From Reinekea sp. G2M2-21 (GTDB lineage Bacteria > Pseudomonadota > Gammaproteobacteria > Pseudomonadales > Natronospirillaceae), in assembly GCF_015687175.1 (NCBI RefSeq), contig NZ_JADPQG010000009.1, forward strand, positions 62,001 to 126,000: a stretch of DNA of 64,000 nt, given 5' to 3'. A program made the position numbers and the translations under genes. The notes beneath the pieces were generated by a model that ran no database searches, was not told the origin of the DNA, and saw only the letters and a list, made by a program, of their open reading frames with translations. Numbering within the stretch: position 1 is the first letter of the stretch; each line of letters starts with the position of its first letter. This document shows, one piece after another, positions 1 to 8,661 of the stretch.

Positions 1-56
1 TCTGCAGGCAATATTCACTGTCTTGGCAAAGGACTTAACAAAGAATTGTGCATTGA
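1..56. repeat. Partial copy of the MITE-like repeat at the window edge
   Basis: The first ~56 bases resemble the interior of the 262-bp element seen at 3446-3707 and 15168-15429, sharing the CTGCAGGCAATATTCA and CTTGGCAAAGGACTTAACAA stretches. Similarity fades near the stop codon of the first gene. Only part of the copy lies in the window, so its termini cannot be judged. Confidence 0.7.
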
Positions 57-58
57 TA

Positions 59-427
59 TCAGCTCAATACGCTCACGTCTTGCTTCCTGTTACGAGCTAA
101 CCCTGCACCACTCAGTATCAGCATCAACCAGAAACCGCTGGCGGGCATTAGACTGATACCGAACAGAGAACCGACAACACACAGCCACAAAAAAGGCCGA
201 CTTACCTTGGACTCGCTGTGCCAGAATTGCACCACTATCAGCAACAGCGGCCAGGCAAATAGCATGAACCAAATAGCGACCGCGCCTTCCATATTGTCAG
301 GTCCGGTTGCATTCACCCAGCCGCGTGCAGGAATTTCCGTGAGATACGGTGCGAACAAAAACGCGCCGACTATAAGGTGGCCGAGGGCGATGGCCAATAA
401 ATAACGCGCAAAAAGTGCTTGTGTCAT
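59..427 (-). CDS. Small four-helix membrane protein (DUF6463-like)
   Basis: A 122-aa protein with about four hydrophobic segments (near residues 8-28, 48-66, 78-92 and 95-110), so an inner-membrane protein. It starts one base after the stop of the upstream FAD monooxygenase, so the two are surely co-transcribed. Size and topology fit the DUF6463-type proteins often found beside FAD-dependent monooxygenases, but this family match is from memory. No catalytic motif is visible and the function is unknown; an accessory role to the monooxygenase is inferred from linkage only. Confidence 0.75.
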   Translation of the reverse strand: MTQALFARYLLAIALGHLIVGAFLFAPYLTEIPARGWVNATGPDNMEGAVAIWFMLFAWPLLLIVVQFWHSESKVSRPFLWLCVVGSLFGISLMPASGFWLMLILSGAGLARNRKQDVSVLS

Positions 428-428
428 G

Positions 429-1529
429 TTATAGCTCCTTGAGACGATGATTGAATGCGTTCATCCAAGAGACCTGCGCAGCCAAGTTTTTGCGCATGGG
501 TAATAGACGGAACGCGAGTGATTTTAACTTCAGGGCTATCTTGCCATCGGCATGCGCCATCTTGCCAAAGAACCAGCTGAGTCGATGCATGTGCGCGACG
601 CGACGGTGACGCAGCCGAGCCAATTCTTGCGCCGGGTTCACAATATTATTGGAAATGATGGTGGCGAGTTCCATGGCATCTTCCATGGCGAGCACGGCAC
701 CTTGACCCAGATTCGGGGTCAGGGCATGGGCCGCGTCGCCAATGGCAACCAGCCTGCCGTGACCCCAATCGATGGTACGGTCTTGAATTGGGTGCGATAC
801 CCAAGTGGCATTGTGTAAATCGAGTGCGGTAATGTCTGCCAGTGTTGCATGCTGTTCGCGTATCCATTGTTCACGTTGTGCGGTGGATATTTTTTCAGGG
901 TGTTGCCCGGGTTTTGTTTTTATCACGTGGAACAGATACGCGCGCTGTTCGTCAATGGGGGCTAACCCCAAGCGCTGCTTACCAAACCACACTTCACTGA
1001 AACAGGTGACCGGGCGGGTGAGAGGCACCACGCTGCGCCAACACCAAAGACCAGAATCGCGCAGTTGTGCGGGCGCATGCAGTTCACTGCGAATACCGGC
1101 GGCATTCACCAGGTATTTGCCATGGAGCTGACTGCCATCACTCAGGGTAACAGACACCGAATCGGCATTTAACTCGTGCTGCGAAATGGACGTACCAAGG
1201 CGGATCTGTTCTTGCGGTAACGACGTCAATAGCATCTGCTGCAAATGGCTGCGATGCACCACATGGCAGCGCAAACCGACGCCCTCCATCGTCACTCTTC
1301 GGAAGCGGTTAAACGGACCGACACCCAATTGTAAAACCGGTGATATCGCCAGTTCCTTTGCTAACCCGAGAGCCTCCAGTATCGCCAAACCATTATTTTG
1401 CAGGGCAATGCCAGCACCGAGAACCTGCAGTGCTTCGGCCTGTTCCAGCACCACAAAAGGGATATTTTTACGCTGCAGCGCATTGGCCAGGGTAAGACCG
1501 GCGATGCCAGCGCCATTGATGATAACCAT
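429..1529 (-). CDS. FAD-dependent aromatic-type monooxygenase
   Basis: Flavoprotein hydroxylase of the PHBH/UbiH class (366 aa), which uses NAD(P)H and O2 to hydroxylate a small, usually aromatic substrate. The N-terminus carries the dinucleotide-binding motif GAGIAG at residues 6-11, followed by the acidic end of strand 2 (VVLEQ). The second FAD motif GDAAHALTPNLGQG is near residue 264. I chose the ATG at 1529 because GGAG precedes it by six bases; upstream in-frame starts at 1559 and 1619 would approach or run into the operator palindromes. It is divergent from a TetR gene and overlaps nothing. The substrate cannot be read from sequence. Confidence 0.88.
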   Translation of the reverse strand: MVIINGAGIAGLTLANALQRKNIPFVVLEQAEALQVLGAGIALQNNGLAILEALGLAKELAISPVLQLGVGPFNRFRRVTMEGVGLRCHVVHRSHLQQMLLTSLPQEQIRLGTSISQHELNADSVSVTLSDGSQLHGKYLVNAAGIRSELHAPAQLRDSGLWCWRSVVPLTRPVTCFSEVWFGKQRLGLAPIDEQRAYLFHVIKTKPGQHPEKISTAQREQWIREQHATLADITALDLHNATWVSHPIQDRTIDWGHGRLVAIGDAAHALTPNLGQGAVLAMEDAMELATIISNNIVNPAQELARLRHRRVAHMHRLSWFFGKMAHADGKIALKLKSLAFRLLPMRKNLAAQVSWMNAFNHRLKEL

Positions 1530-1564
1530 GTTCGTCTCCGTGGTTGAGTTGGATTTCATCGTAT

Positions 1565-1592
1565 ATTGAGCGTGCTCAATGAGCAAGCTCAT
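1565..1592. promoter_or_regulatory. Two overlapping dyads, probable TetR operator
   Basis: ATTGAGC-GT-GCTCAAT (1565-1580) overlaps the perfect palindrome ATGAGCAAGCTCAT (1579-1592). Both share the half-site TGAGC/GCTCA. They lie between the divergent monooxygenase and TetR genes, just upstream of the chosen monooxygenase start. This is the usual position for autoregulation plus repression of the neighbour. Binding is inferred. Confidence 0.7.
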
Positions 1593-1654
1593 TTTAAAAA
1601 TCGTAATATCCCTGTACACTGCGCGGATGTCTATTCAGTGAGAGAAGTCCAGCC

Positions 1655-2227
1655 ATGAGTCGGGACCTGCAAAAGCAGCGCACCAAGGAATTAATACTGC
1701 AAACAGCGCAGCGATTATTTCAAGATCAGGGGTATGACAAGGTATCGACCCGGATGATTGCGAAAGAATCCGGTGTTGCCATTGGCACCGTCTTTTCGCA
1801 CTTTAAGGATAAGCAAGTACTCACTCAGGCCTTGTTTCACGACAAGATAGACGCCCGTCTGGCCGAACATGCACCGGTGTTGGCGCAACAGGAAACAGGG
1901 TTGAAATACTTCACCACCTTTGCCGAATTTTTCTATGAATTTTACGCGGAGGACCGCGCCTTTTCCGTTGCGCTGATGCAAAACGCATTGTTTGATTTGA
2001 GCTACTTTGAACAACAGATGGAAGGTTTCATCCGACAGGTCAGTGAACGTTTACAGACAGACCTGACGGGTAAAGCGGAAGCGCAATGTTACGCCGTCGC
2101 TAAAGCCTGGTTTGGTTATTACGTGTTCCAACTGCTAAAAGGGTTGAGCACGCCAGACTCGCAGCCTACCGATTGGCTGGCCGCACTGACAGCCGAGTGC
2201 GAAAACCTTTACCAAGCAGTGGTCTAA
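1655..2227 (+). CDS. TetR-family transcriptional regulator
   Basis: 190-aa protein with the TetR N-terminal helix-turn-helix: RTKELILQTAQRLF followed by the recognition region around SGVAIGTVFSHFKDK (about residues 25-55). The C-terminal ligand-binding domain is divergent, as is normal. It is transcribed away from the FAD monooxygenase, with the overlapping dyads at 1565-1592 between them. It therefore probably represses the monooxygenase/DUF6463 operon until a substrate-like ligand binds. The effector is unknown. Confidence 0.9.
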   Translation: MSRDLQKQRTKELILQTAQRLFQDQGYDKVSTRMIAKESGVAIGTVFSHFKDKQVLTQALFHDKIDARLAEHAPVLAQQETGLKYFTTFAEFFYEFYAEDRAFSVALMQNALFDLSYFEQQMEGFIRQVSERLQTDLTGKAEAQCYAVAKAWFGYYVFQLLKGLSTPDSQPTDWLAALTAECENLYQAVV

Positions 2228-2354
2228 GAAAAGGGTTTGGGGCGCGTCGAGCGGTCATTGATTTGAACCCTGCTGCTGAGTTAACGTGCGGAGCATCTTT
2301 CGAAAACGTTCCATTGTGTTAAAACGTTACAATGAACCGAGGCAGGCATATGCC

Positions 2355-2978
2355 ATGATGATTACCAACGCTGATGATTTTTTTACCAAAGGTTGTGGCC
2401 GCTGCGACCGCTTCGATACGCCGGACTGTTCAACTCGACAATGGATCGATGGTTTAAACGAGCTGCGTAAACTGTGCCTGGATGCAGGCTTAGTGGAAAC
2501 CGTGAAGTGGGCTCACCCCTGCTACATGTATGGCGACCGCAATATCGCATTATTTGGTGCCTTCCGTTCCGATTTTCGCTTCAGTTTTTTCAACGCTGAA
2601 TTGTTGACCGACCCTGAGGGTATTTTGGTCCCGAACGGTCCAAATGCCCAAACACCCAGTGTGGTGCGACTGACCGATAACAAACAGGTGAAGAAACTCG
2701 CCCCCATCTTGAAAGCGTATATTGAAGAACTAAAAGGTTTTGCCGACGCCGGTATTAAACCCGTCAAAGTGCAAAGAGAACTTGAGTTGCCAAATGAACT
2801 GGCTGAAGCACTCGACGCCGACCCGCAACTGGCCGAAGCGTTTCATGCGTTAACACCCGGGCGTCAACGCAGTTATGTGATTAACCTCAATGGTGCAAAA
2901 AAATCTGAAACTCGCGTCGCCCGTATTGAAAAATTCCGCGATAAAATTATCGCGGGTAAAGGTGCCATGGAGCGCTAA
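2355..2978 (+). CDS. YdeI/OmdA-like protein (DUF1801-type plus OmdA region)
   Basis: About 207 aa from the MMITNADDFF start; the frame is open back to 2286, but the upstream residues look non-conserved. The middle holds the DUF1801-type pattern (LVETVKWAHPCYMYGDRNIALFG split over residues ~45-70). The C-terminal third has the bacteriocin-protection OmdA-like segment (ALDADPQLAEAFHALTPGRQR). Proteins of this kind are called YdeI/OmpD-associated. Their molecular role is poorly known, with links to envelope stress or cationic peptide resistance in some species. The gene stands alone after the TetR gene. Confidence 0.8.
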   Translation: MMITNADDFFTKGCGRCDRFDTPDCSTRQWIDGLNELRKLCLDAGLVETVKWAHPCYMYGDRNIALFGAFRSDFRFSFFNAELLTDPEGILVPNGPNAQTPSVVRLTDNKQVKKLAPILKAYIEELKGFADAGIKPVKVQRELELPNELAEALDADPQLAEAFHALTPGRQRSYVINLNGAKKSETRVARIEKFRDKIIAGKGAMER

Positions 2979-3441
2979 GGTGTTTTTAGGTTTGATGTGT
3001 TGAGAGCGGTACCATTTGGCACTGGAATTACTAATTGAGGTCAATACGATCTTTACGGCATTTACCCAATACAGTGCAATTATTTCTGCAGTTTAATGCC
3101 TCAATACTTAATTACTCTGGCCGTTTATGTGGCTGCTGGATCAAACTTATATGCAGGATGCAGAGGAATCATTTTGTATTTGGGTAGTTTTTAAGTAATG
3201 TTAAAGGCTTCATGAAGCTCGAAACCAAAGTGTTGGTTGTTTCTATGGCAGTCAGCCGTGTTGCGGTTCTCTAACTTTCGCATGTTCGTTATAGTCGAGG
3301 ATGCATGAATGACATTTGCGATATTTCCACTACTGCGTGCCACTGATTAATTAAAATCACCTCAGTCTTATCAGATAGATAACTGAGCTTTAACCAAGGC
3401 TCTAATCCCCACAACGCATGCCTCGCTCAGCTGATTTACTT
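2979..3441. other. Intergenic stretch with a decayed MITE fragment
   Basis: No convincing coding sequence. Bases about 3341-3380 (CTGATTAATT, then AATCACCTCAGTC and TATCAGAT) match one end of the 262-bp MITE-like element that begins intact at 3446. This suggests an older, eroded insertion next to a newer one. The rest shows no structure I can name. Confidence 0.55.
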
Positions 3442-3445
3442 CTAG

Positions 3446-3707
3446 GGCACCTCTGAATAATTGCTCTCTACCTCAGCGGGTGAAGAAATGCGCAAAATTC
3501 GAGGCAAGTTCTGCAGGCAATATTCATTATCTTGGCAAAGGACTTAACAACGAAATTTGCCATTTCAGCCCCGCCCTCCGGGTCCTTCAGATCGATGACT
3601 GAGCTTTGTTGTGTGTTTTGAAAAGGACTCGCCATTCCCTGCAACACACGCCTCGCTCATCCTTCGATCTGATAGGACTGAGGTGATTCGAATTAATCAG
3701 AGTTGCC
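3446..3707. mobile_element. 262-bp MITE-like element, copy 1
   Basis: The terminal inverted repeats start GGCACCTCTGAATAATT on the left and, read on the opposite strand, GGCAACTCTGATTAATT on the right. They are flanked by CTAG on both sides (3442-3445 and 3708-3711), a perfect four-base duplication. There is no transposase. An inverted copy of exactly the same length lies at 15168-15429. The YTAR-type duplication is reminiscent of some IS5-family groups, so it may be mobilised by such a transposase elsewhere in the genome. Confidence 0.85.
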
Positions 3708-3811
3708 CTAGGTAGTGAGTGGGTGTGAACCAATCAGACCTTCCTAGCTTTGAGTAGCCTTTGGAATCGTTAAAAACAGTCTTGGCGGAATTTCGTTGTA
3801 TGTGACCAGTC

Positions 3812-4900
3812 TCAAGTGTTCGGACCTTTTTTATGATGAATATGGCTATGAAGTCTCTGGAAAAGGACGTTCGAATGAAATGGGGAGAATATCAAAGAGA
3901 GTATATTGCTGCGTCTGACTAGATATTTTATTGCAATGGAGATCATTATACTGGCAAAGAACGCAGAGGTGCCAACTGCCATAAGGACGACTTCATTTGT
4001 TATCCCTTCGGAAAAAATTGAATAAAATTGGCGCTGAATGACTGAGTGGAAAATGAGAATGTAAAGACTTGCTTCCCCTAGTTTCAAAGGAAGGTAACGA
4101 AGCCACGATACTCTGCAAATAAAAGAAGAAACATATATAACGCAATAGATACCACAGAAGGCACCTATGGTCGCAAAAAAAGGTTGAGTGTAGATGCGTT
4201 TGTTGAGGTCAATATATGCATCGGTAATAATCCAGATTCCCGCAAACACTAATGACGCAAAGACAAAGACAGATAGTTGACCCTTATAATTAACGACTTG
4301 CTGCCTAATACAGAATCCCAAGATGAAATAGACCGACGTTGTCAGTGTAAGATCCAGACTAAAGGGCAAGCCCGGTCTTTGACTGAATGCGTCAAAAAGA
4401 TGAACATTCTTATACCAGAATAAACTAATAGATTGGCTGCCTATGAAAAGAAAAGTTGAAAGAATTAAAACTATTAAAAGCAAAGGGTAAGTATGAAATT
4501 TAAAGTAATGTATTAATAAATAGCCAAAAAGATAAAGTGTAAACAGATGAGGTAAAAACCACATTGGCGCCCAGTCGATTGTATCTCCATTGCCATAGAG
4601 AATTCCTAAAGCTTTTGGCCATAATTCTTCATTTCCAAAAATAACATCGAACAGCAATACAAAGAAAAGAACTATGAAGTAAGGTTTTAGTAGAGCTTCG
4701 GTTTTCGTTAAAAAAAATTGTTTTGGGGGGCTGTCCCACTTTAAAAAGACGCCAGATAGGAAGAAGAACAGTGGCATCCTAAAAAGGGCCATTGGTTCGA
4801 CGATATCCGGCAAGTATAAACGCACTTTACTGTGGTAGAGTGCCACAAAAAAGATAGATAGGCCTTTGGCCACATCTATGTGATAGATTCTGCTAATCAT
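3812..4900 (-). CDS. Acyltransferase 3 family membrane protein
   Basis: About 362 aa from the ATG giving MISRIYHIDVAKG; the frame is open for 22 more residues but those look non-native. The N-terminus has the family pattern (R.Y.IDVAKGLSIFFVALYH), with the membrane His, followed by about ten hydrophobic helices. Such enzymes O-acetylate surface sugars or modify lipids and peptidoglycan from the inner membrane. The gene is markedly more AT-rich than its neighbours and sits alone between a MITE and an empty stretch, which suggests horizontal acquisition. No glycan cluster is nearby, so the acceptor is unknown. Confidence 0.85.
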   Translation of the reverse strand: MISRIYHIDVAKGLSIFFVALYHSKVRLYLPDIVEPMALFRMPLFFFLSGVFLKWDSPPKQFFLTKTEALLKPYFIVLFFVLLFDVIFGNEELWPKALGILYGNGDTIDWAPMWFLPHLFTLYLFGYLLIHYFKFHTYPLLLIVLILSTFLFIGSQSISLFWYKNVHLFDAFSQRPGLPFSLDLTLTTSVYFILGFCIRQQVVNYKGQLSVFVFASLVFAGIWIITDAYIDLNKRIYTQPFFATIGAFCGIYCVIYVSSFICRVSWLRYLPLKLGEASLYILIFHSVIQRQFYSIFSEGITNEVVLMAVGTSAFFASIMISIAIKYLVRRSNILSLIFSPFHSNVLFQRLHSHIHHKKGPNT

Positions 4901-5288
4901 CCAGTACTGCCTGACAAAAACGCGTTTATCGAGAATGTTTCGGCGAGAACCGACACATTCGTCCACTGAGCGAGTGCGCCACCTATACCCTTTTGGATGA
5001 CTTCAGTAGGTGTCTGAAAGCAGGGTTTTGAACGACGAAAGTATTGTTTTTCTTTTGGGTTTTAGCAAGAAATATTTTTTGTCGATCGGCGGTTGACGGC
5101 CGGTTGACTATGCTGGGTAGACCGTATTTTTGAGCGCTTTAAATGCGTAGTCAAAACATAGGTTTTCCGCTATGCCTTAAAAAGATCTAGCACAGCTAAT
5201 CGCCTGGTATGCCTTTGGTAAAAGAAAGGTGTGCTATCCCATACGAAGGACCCTAATCAGCGAATTGCTGTGACAGTTTCTTATTGCT
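4901..5288. other. Intergenic region upstream of the acyltransferase gene
   Basis: Nearly 390 bases with no credible ORF, RNA gene or repeat that I can recognise. It must hold the promoter of the minus-strand acyltransferase, but no clear -35/-10 pair stands out. Confidence 0.4.
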
Positions 5289-6161
5289 TTAAAAGTTGCA
5301 GTGGGCGGCCCTAGCAACCAAAAAATTGGCCACCTCTTTTCCTCTGCCCACAATTAAATGCCCTGTATCGGGAAGCCAATTGACCTGCGTTTGTGGGCAG
5401 GCCTGCGAAATGTGTTTAACTGATGAAGGTGCATTCAAAACACAGTCCCGGTCGCCAAAAAATAGTTGAATCGGCATCTGCAGGCGACTCAGTTGTTGCG
5501 TTGTGAATACCGGCAAGGGTGCCGTTCTTGGGCGAAAATACTGACTGATCAATTGGCTGAACTCGATGGCTGCTTTCAATTTTTCCTGATCCGCGTCGAT
5601 GGGTTTACCACCGTTAATCTGTTGCCACAACCATCGACGACCGGCAGCGCCAAAGAAGGTAGATAAAATCGCTTTGACAAGAAAACTGGATTTAGTGGGT
5701 GCTAACCCGCCGGGGCAAATCAATACCAGCTGTTCAACTCTGTTTGGAAATGCCTGTGCAAACCGAAGTGCCATCCATCCGCCGAGTGACAGACCCACGA
5801 ACGAACATGCGGGAATCGTCAGCTGGTCGAGTAAATCGTGCAGCCAAGTTTCATAGACGCCACTGTCGTAACTCGCCCGGTTTGCGAACGACAGGCCGGG
5901 CTCTCCGATAAGGTCAACTGCATACACCCGATGAGCCTTGGCCAGTTCAGCGATGTCGCCCATCCAAGAAAAGCTATTCGAGGTGCTGCCGTGCAGTAAC
6001 AAGACTGGAGGGGCATCCACGGGACCGGACACAATGACGTGCGTGCGACCCTGCGATGTTTCCACGTATTTACGTTCATGAGCAACCGGCCAGGCTTGCA
6101 GAATTTCCTCGTACCGAGTCAGTACGCGATCTTGACCTTGAGGACTTTTCCAAATGTTCAT
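5289..6161 (-). CDS. Alpha/beta-fold hydrolase
   Basis: 290-aa serine hydrolase without a signal peptide, so cytoplasmic. Visible features are the oxyanion-loop motif HGSTSNSFSW, the nucleophile elbow GLSLGGW (Ser in GxSxG), the acid in FFGDRD and the terminal catalytic His in DTGHLI. The start overlaps the stop of the upstream HTH gene by four bases (ATGA), so they are translationally coupled. Esterase, lactonase or C-C hydrolase activity are all possible. Confidence 0.87.
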   Translation of the reverse strand: MNIWKSPQGQDRVLTRYEEILQAWPVAHERKYVETSQGRTHVIVSGPVDAPPVLLLHGSTSNSFSWMGDIAELAKAHRVYAVDLIGEPGLSFANRASYDSGVYETWLHDLLDQLTIPACSFVGLSLGGWMALRFAQAFPNRVEQLVLICPGGLAPTKSSFLVKAILSTFFGAAGRRWLWQQINGGKPIDADQEKLKAAIEFSQLISQYFRPRTAPLPVFTTQQLSRLQMPIQLFFGDRDCVLNAPSSVKHISQACPQTQVNWLPDTGHLIVGRGKEVANFLVARAAHCNF

Positions 6162-6586
6162 CGTAGCGGCTCCAGCAACTGGCCGAGCATGGCCAGCAAG
6201 TGTTCTGTGTCTTGAGTGTCTCTGGTATTGATAATCAGCTTGAGCTTGCCCAATTCAGGGTAGTCAACTGCATCAATGCGGATACCGCCTCCCGCCTGAG
6301 AAACGGCTGCGAGCAGAGTGTTGGTTATTCGGTTGCCTTCGTCGGTGGAAATGGCGTCGATATCCACAACGGTCGACACCAGCAAGGAGCGCTGTGTATT
6401 GTGTTCCGGTTTTGTTTCACCGCTAAAAGCCTGCAACTGAGCTTCTGTTATTCGGTACTGCCGCCCCACTTTGGAAGCCTCGAGCTCGCCGGATTGGATT
6501 TTCTTTAAGACGGTTTTCGGGTGTAGAGAAAGCAGCTCAGCCACATCACTGACGGTGTGATAGGTCTTTTGAAACACGTCGATCAC
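6158..6586 (-). CDS. Excisionase-type HTH DNA-binding protein
   Basis: 142 aa. Residues ~8-55 form a MerR/excisionase-like winged helix (TVSDVAELLSLHPKTVLKKI, then GELEASKVGRQYRI), typical of helix_turn_helix_17 proteins. The C-terminal half (residues ~65-142) has no recognised domain but looks globular, possibly a ligand-binding or dimerisation module. It is coupled by ATGA to the hydrolase downstream, suggesting dedicated control of that enzyme. No integrase is nearby, so a phage excisionase role is unlikely. Confidence 0.8.
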   Translation of the reverse strand: MIDVFQKTYHTVSDVAELLSLHPKTVLKKIQSGELEASKVGRQYRITEAQLQAFSGETKPEHNTQRSLLVSTVVDIDAISTDEGNRITNTLLAAVSQAGGGIRIDAVDYPELGKLKLIINTRDTQDTEHLLAMLGQLLEPLR

Positions 6587-6591
6587 TCCTA

Positions 6592-6640
6592 TAAATTACC
6601 TTAAGTGGCATTATAAGTAATTTTTGGTAATTTAGAAGTG
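6592..6640. promoter_or_regulatory. Possible operator: spaced ATTACC/GGTAAT dyad
   Basis: ATTACC and GGTAAT half-sites flank an AT-rich core between the start of the HTH gene (minus) and the iron-uptake operon (plus). They could be the binding site of the adjacent HTH protein. This is weak evidence based only on symmetry and position. Confidence 0.3.
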
Positions 6641-6700
6641 GTTTTTGACAGGGAAGGTGCCTTTTCTGTAAGGGATATGATTCTGATTCTTATTTGCAAA

Positions 6701-6715
6701 TGATAACCATTATCA
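6701..6715. promoter_or_regulatory. Fur box upstream of the siderophore importer
   Basis: TGATAACCATTATCA matches the 7-1-7 Fur consensus TGATAATNATTATCA with one mismatch. It lies about 28 bases upstream of the first gene of the siderophore ABC operon. Nearby AT-rich sequence (TGATTCTTATTTGCAAATGAT) could extend it to overlapping sites. Iron-dependent repression of the operon is expected. Confidence 0.88.
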
Positions 6716-6742
6716 TTAATATTCGGCCGTCTTTCGCTGTAT

Positions 6743-7621
6743 GTGCCTTCGCCGATGATGTCGCCATTAGAATGTCAGTCTCTCACCACAGGATACGATC
6801 GTGCGGTTGTTTTTAACGCTGATTTAGCTTTGCCTGCGAACCAGCTGACGATTCTGATTGGCGCCAATGGCTGTGGTAAAAGTACATTGCTTAAGGCAAT
6901 GGCGCGGTCGTTACCAGCGCAACAGGGGCAGGTGTTGCTCAATGGCGATGATATTCATCGTTTGTCGACCAAAGCCGTTGCGCAGAAGCTCGGATACATG
7001 CCGCAAAGCCCGATTGCGCCGGAAGGTTTGCGGGTCAGGGATCTGGTGGTGCTTGGCCGCTTCCCTCATCAGTCATTGTGGCGTTCGCCGACCGCAGATG
7101 ACGAACGTCTCGTGTATGAGGCGATGCAGATGACCGATGTGCTGGCCTTCGCCGACAGGCCGGTGGATCAGCTCTCCGGTGGGCAGCGGCAACGCTGTTG
7201 GATCGCCATGGCATTAGCTCAGCAAACCGACATTCTGCTGCTCGATGAACCCACGACTTACCTGGATTTGAAAGTTCAGGTTGAGCTGATGCAGCTGTTG
7301 CGGCGGCTCAGTCGGGAACAGGGGCGGACGATGGTTATCGTGCTGCATGAATTAAATCTGGCGGCGGCGTTCGCGGATCATCTGGTGATGATGAAGGCAG
7401 GGCGAATCAAACATCAGGGAGCCCCGGAAACCATTTTTACCACCGATAACCTCCTCGACGTGTTTGACTTGAACGCGACTGTGTACCGGGACCCTTTGAC
7501 GGACCGTCCTTTCTGTCAGCCCTGCATGATGCCACCGAACCACGCTTCCACAACCCGCCAAACCTTGGTTGCCGAGACGGGCGATGTCACTTTGGTCGAC
7601 TCAACTGAGGTGTGTGCATGA
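6743..7621 (+). CDS. Iron-siderophore ABC transporter, ATPase
   Basis: FepC/FecE-type ATPase (292 aa) that powers siderophore uptake across the inner membrane. Motifs: Walker A GANGCGKST (near residue 39), Q-loop YMPQSP, signature LSGGQRQRCWIAMALAQ, Walker B ILLLDEPT and switch His in VLHELN. The start is taken as GTG at 6743; ATGs at 6755 and 6758 are equally possible because no clear ribosome site precedes any of them. Its stop overlaps the first permease start by ATGA. The C-terminal ~35 residues extend past the usual family end. Confidence 0.93.
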   Translation: MPSPMMSPLECQSLTTGYDRAVVFNADLALPANQLTILIGANGCGKSTLLKAMARSLPAQQGQVLLNGDDIHRLSTKAVAQKLGYMPQSPIAPEGLRVRDLVVLGRFPHQSLWRSPTADDERLVYEAMQMTDVLAFADRPVDQLSGGQRQRCWIAMALAQQTDILLLDEPTTYLDLKVQVELMQLLRRLSREQGRTMVIVLHELNLAAAFADHLVMMKAGRIKHQGAPETIFTTDNLLDVFDLNATVYRDPLTDRPFCQPCMMPPNHASTTRQTLVAETGDVTLVDSTEVCA

Positions 7622-8661
7622 TGCTGCGCACAGAATTGGCAGTGCAACATCTCGGTTGGCGAGTCAGCCTGACAACGGTGACGGCTATGACGTGTGTGTC
7701 AGCGCTTTTGTTGCTCGTTGCGCTGCACGTGGCTTTTGGTGCGCGCCCCATCCCGGTGGCCGACGTTGTGCAGGCGTTTATCAATTTTCAGCAGGACAGT
7801 ATGCAGCATCTCGTGGTGCTTCAGTTGCGATTGCCAAGGGCTCTGTCGGCGGCACTCGCCGGTTCTGCACTGGCGGTAGCGGGCGTTTCCCTGCAGGCGG
7901 TTACGCGCAATCCGCTAGCGGACCCTGGGTTGTTAGGGTTACTTTCCGGTTCGGCGTTATGTGTCGTGCTGTTTGGGGTGTTGGGTCACTCGAACTTCGC
8001 CTGGGTGCCGGTGCAAGCCGCCGTGGGCGCATTGTTCGCCGGTTGTCTGGTTTGGTGGCTGGCAGGGCGAATGCCTGGGGGCGCCACGCCGTTAATGCTG
8101 ACGTTAAGCGGCGCCACGGTAACCGCATTATTATCGGCCATCATCACACTCCTGAATTTGTTTAACGACCAGAGTTTTAACGAACTTCGGGTTTGGCTGG
8201 TGGGGTCGTTTACCGGACAGCGCTGGCAAACGTTCTTCTGGGTTTTGCCCATGTGGCTTCTGGGCATGTTACTTATTTTTCCCCAAGGCAGGGTGCTGAC
8301 GATTTTAACCCTGGGGGAGGATACCGCCGGTGCGTTAGGGGTCGAGCCTCGTCGCCATAAAGTCACTATCTTGGTCAGCGTCATTCTGTTGACCGCCAGC
8401 GCCGTTGCCCTGGCCGGTCCACTCGGTTTTGTCGGTTTAGTGATTCCGCATGTGGTGCGTTTGTTTACCGGTGCTGATTACCGCACGTTGCTGTTGTTCA
8501 GTGCGTTGATAGGCGCAGGCTATGTGTTGGGAATCGATCTGCTGGCCCGAGTGTTATTTGCCCCCAGAGAAATAGCGGCCGGTTTGCTGACCGTGTTGAT
8601 CGGCGCACCCTGGTTTATGGCCTTGGTGTTGCGTCACGGACGCGCGGGAGCATCAACATGA
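7618..8661 (+). CDS. Iron-siderophore ABC transporter, permease 1
   Basis: FecCD/BtuC-family permease of about 347 aa with roughly ten transmembrane helices. The family motif RLPRALSAALAGSALAVAG is split over residues ~77-95 and is followed by LQAVTRNPLADPGLLG. The cytoplasmic coupling region AGPLGFVGLVIPHVVR is near residue 270. The ATG at 7618 has GAGG seven bases upstream and overlaps the ATPase stop by four bases. It pairs with permease 2 to form the channel. Confidence 0.95.
   Translation: MMLRTELAVQHLGWRVSLTTVTAMTCVSALLLLVALHVAFGARPIPVADVVQAFINFQQDSMQHLVVLQLRLPRALSAALAGSALAVAGVSLQAVTRNPLADPGLLGLLSGSALCVVLFGVLGHSNFAWVPVQAAVGALFAGCLVWWLAGRMPGGATPLMLTLSGATVTALLSAIITLLNLFNDQSFNELRVWLVGSFTGQRWQTFFWVLPMWLLGMLLIFPQGRVLTILTLGEDTAGALGVEPRRHKVTILVSVILLTASAVALAGPLGFVGLVIPHVVRLFTGADYRTLLLFSALIGAGYVLGIDLLARVLFAPREIAAGLLTVLIGAPWFMALVLRHGRAGAST

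Noticed and set aside
5466-6508. Plus-strand open frames over the hydrolase and HTH genes.
   Set aside because: They mirror the codon pattern of the real minus-strand genes and have no ribosome sites.
6158-6586. Phage or integron excisionase.
   Set aside because: The HTH type fits, but there is no integrase or attachment site nearby and it is coupled to a hydrolase gene.
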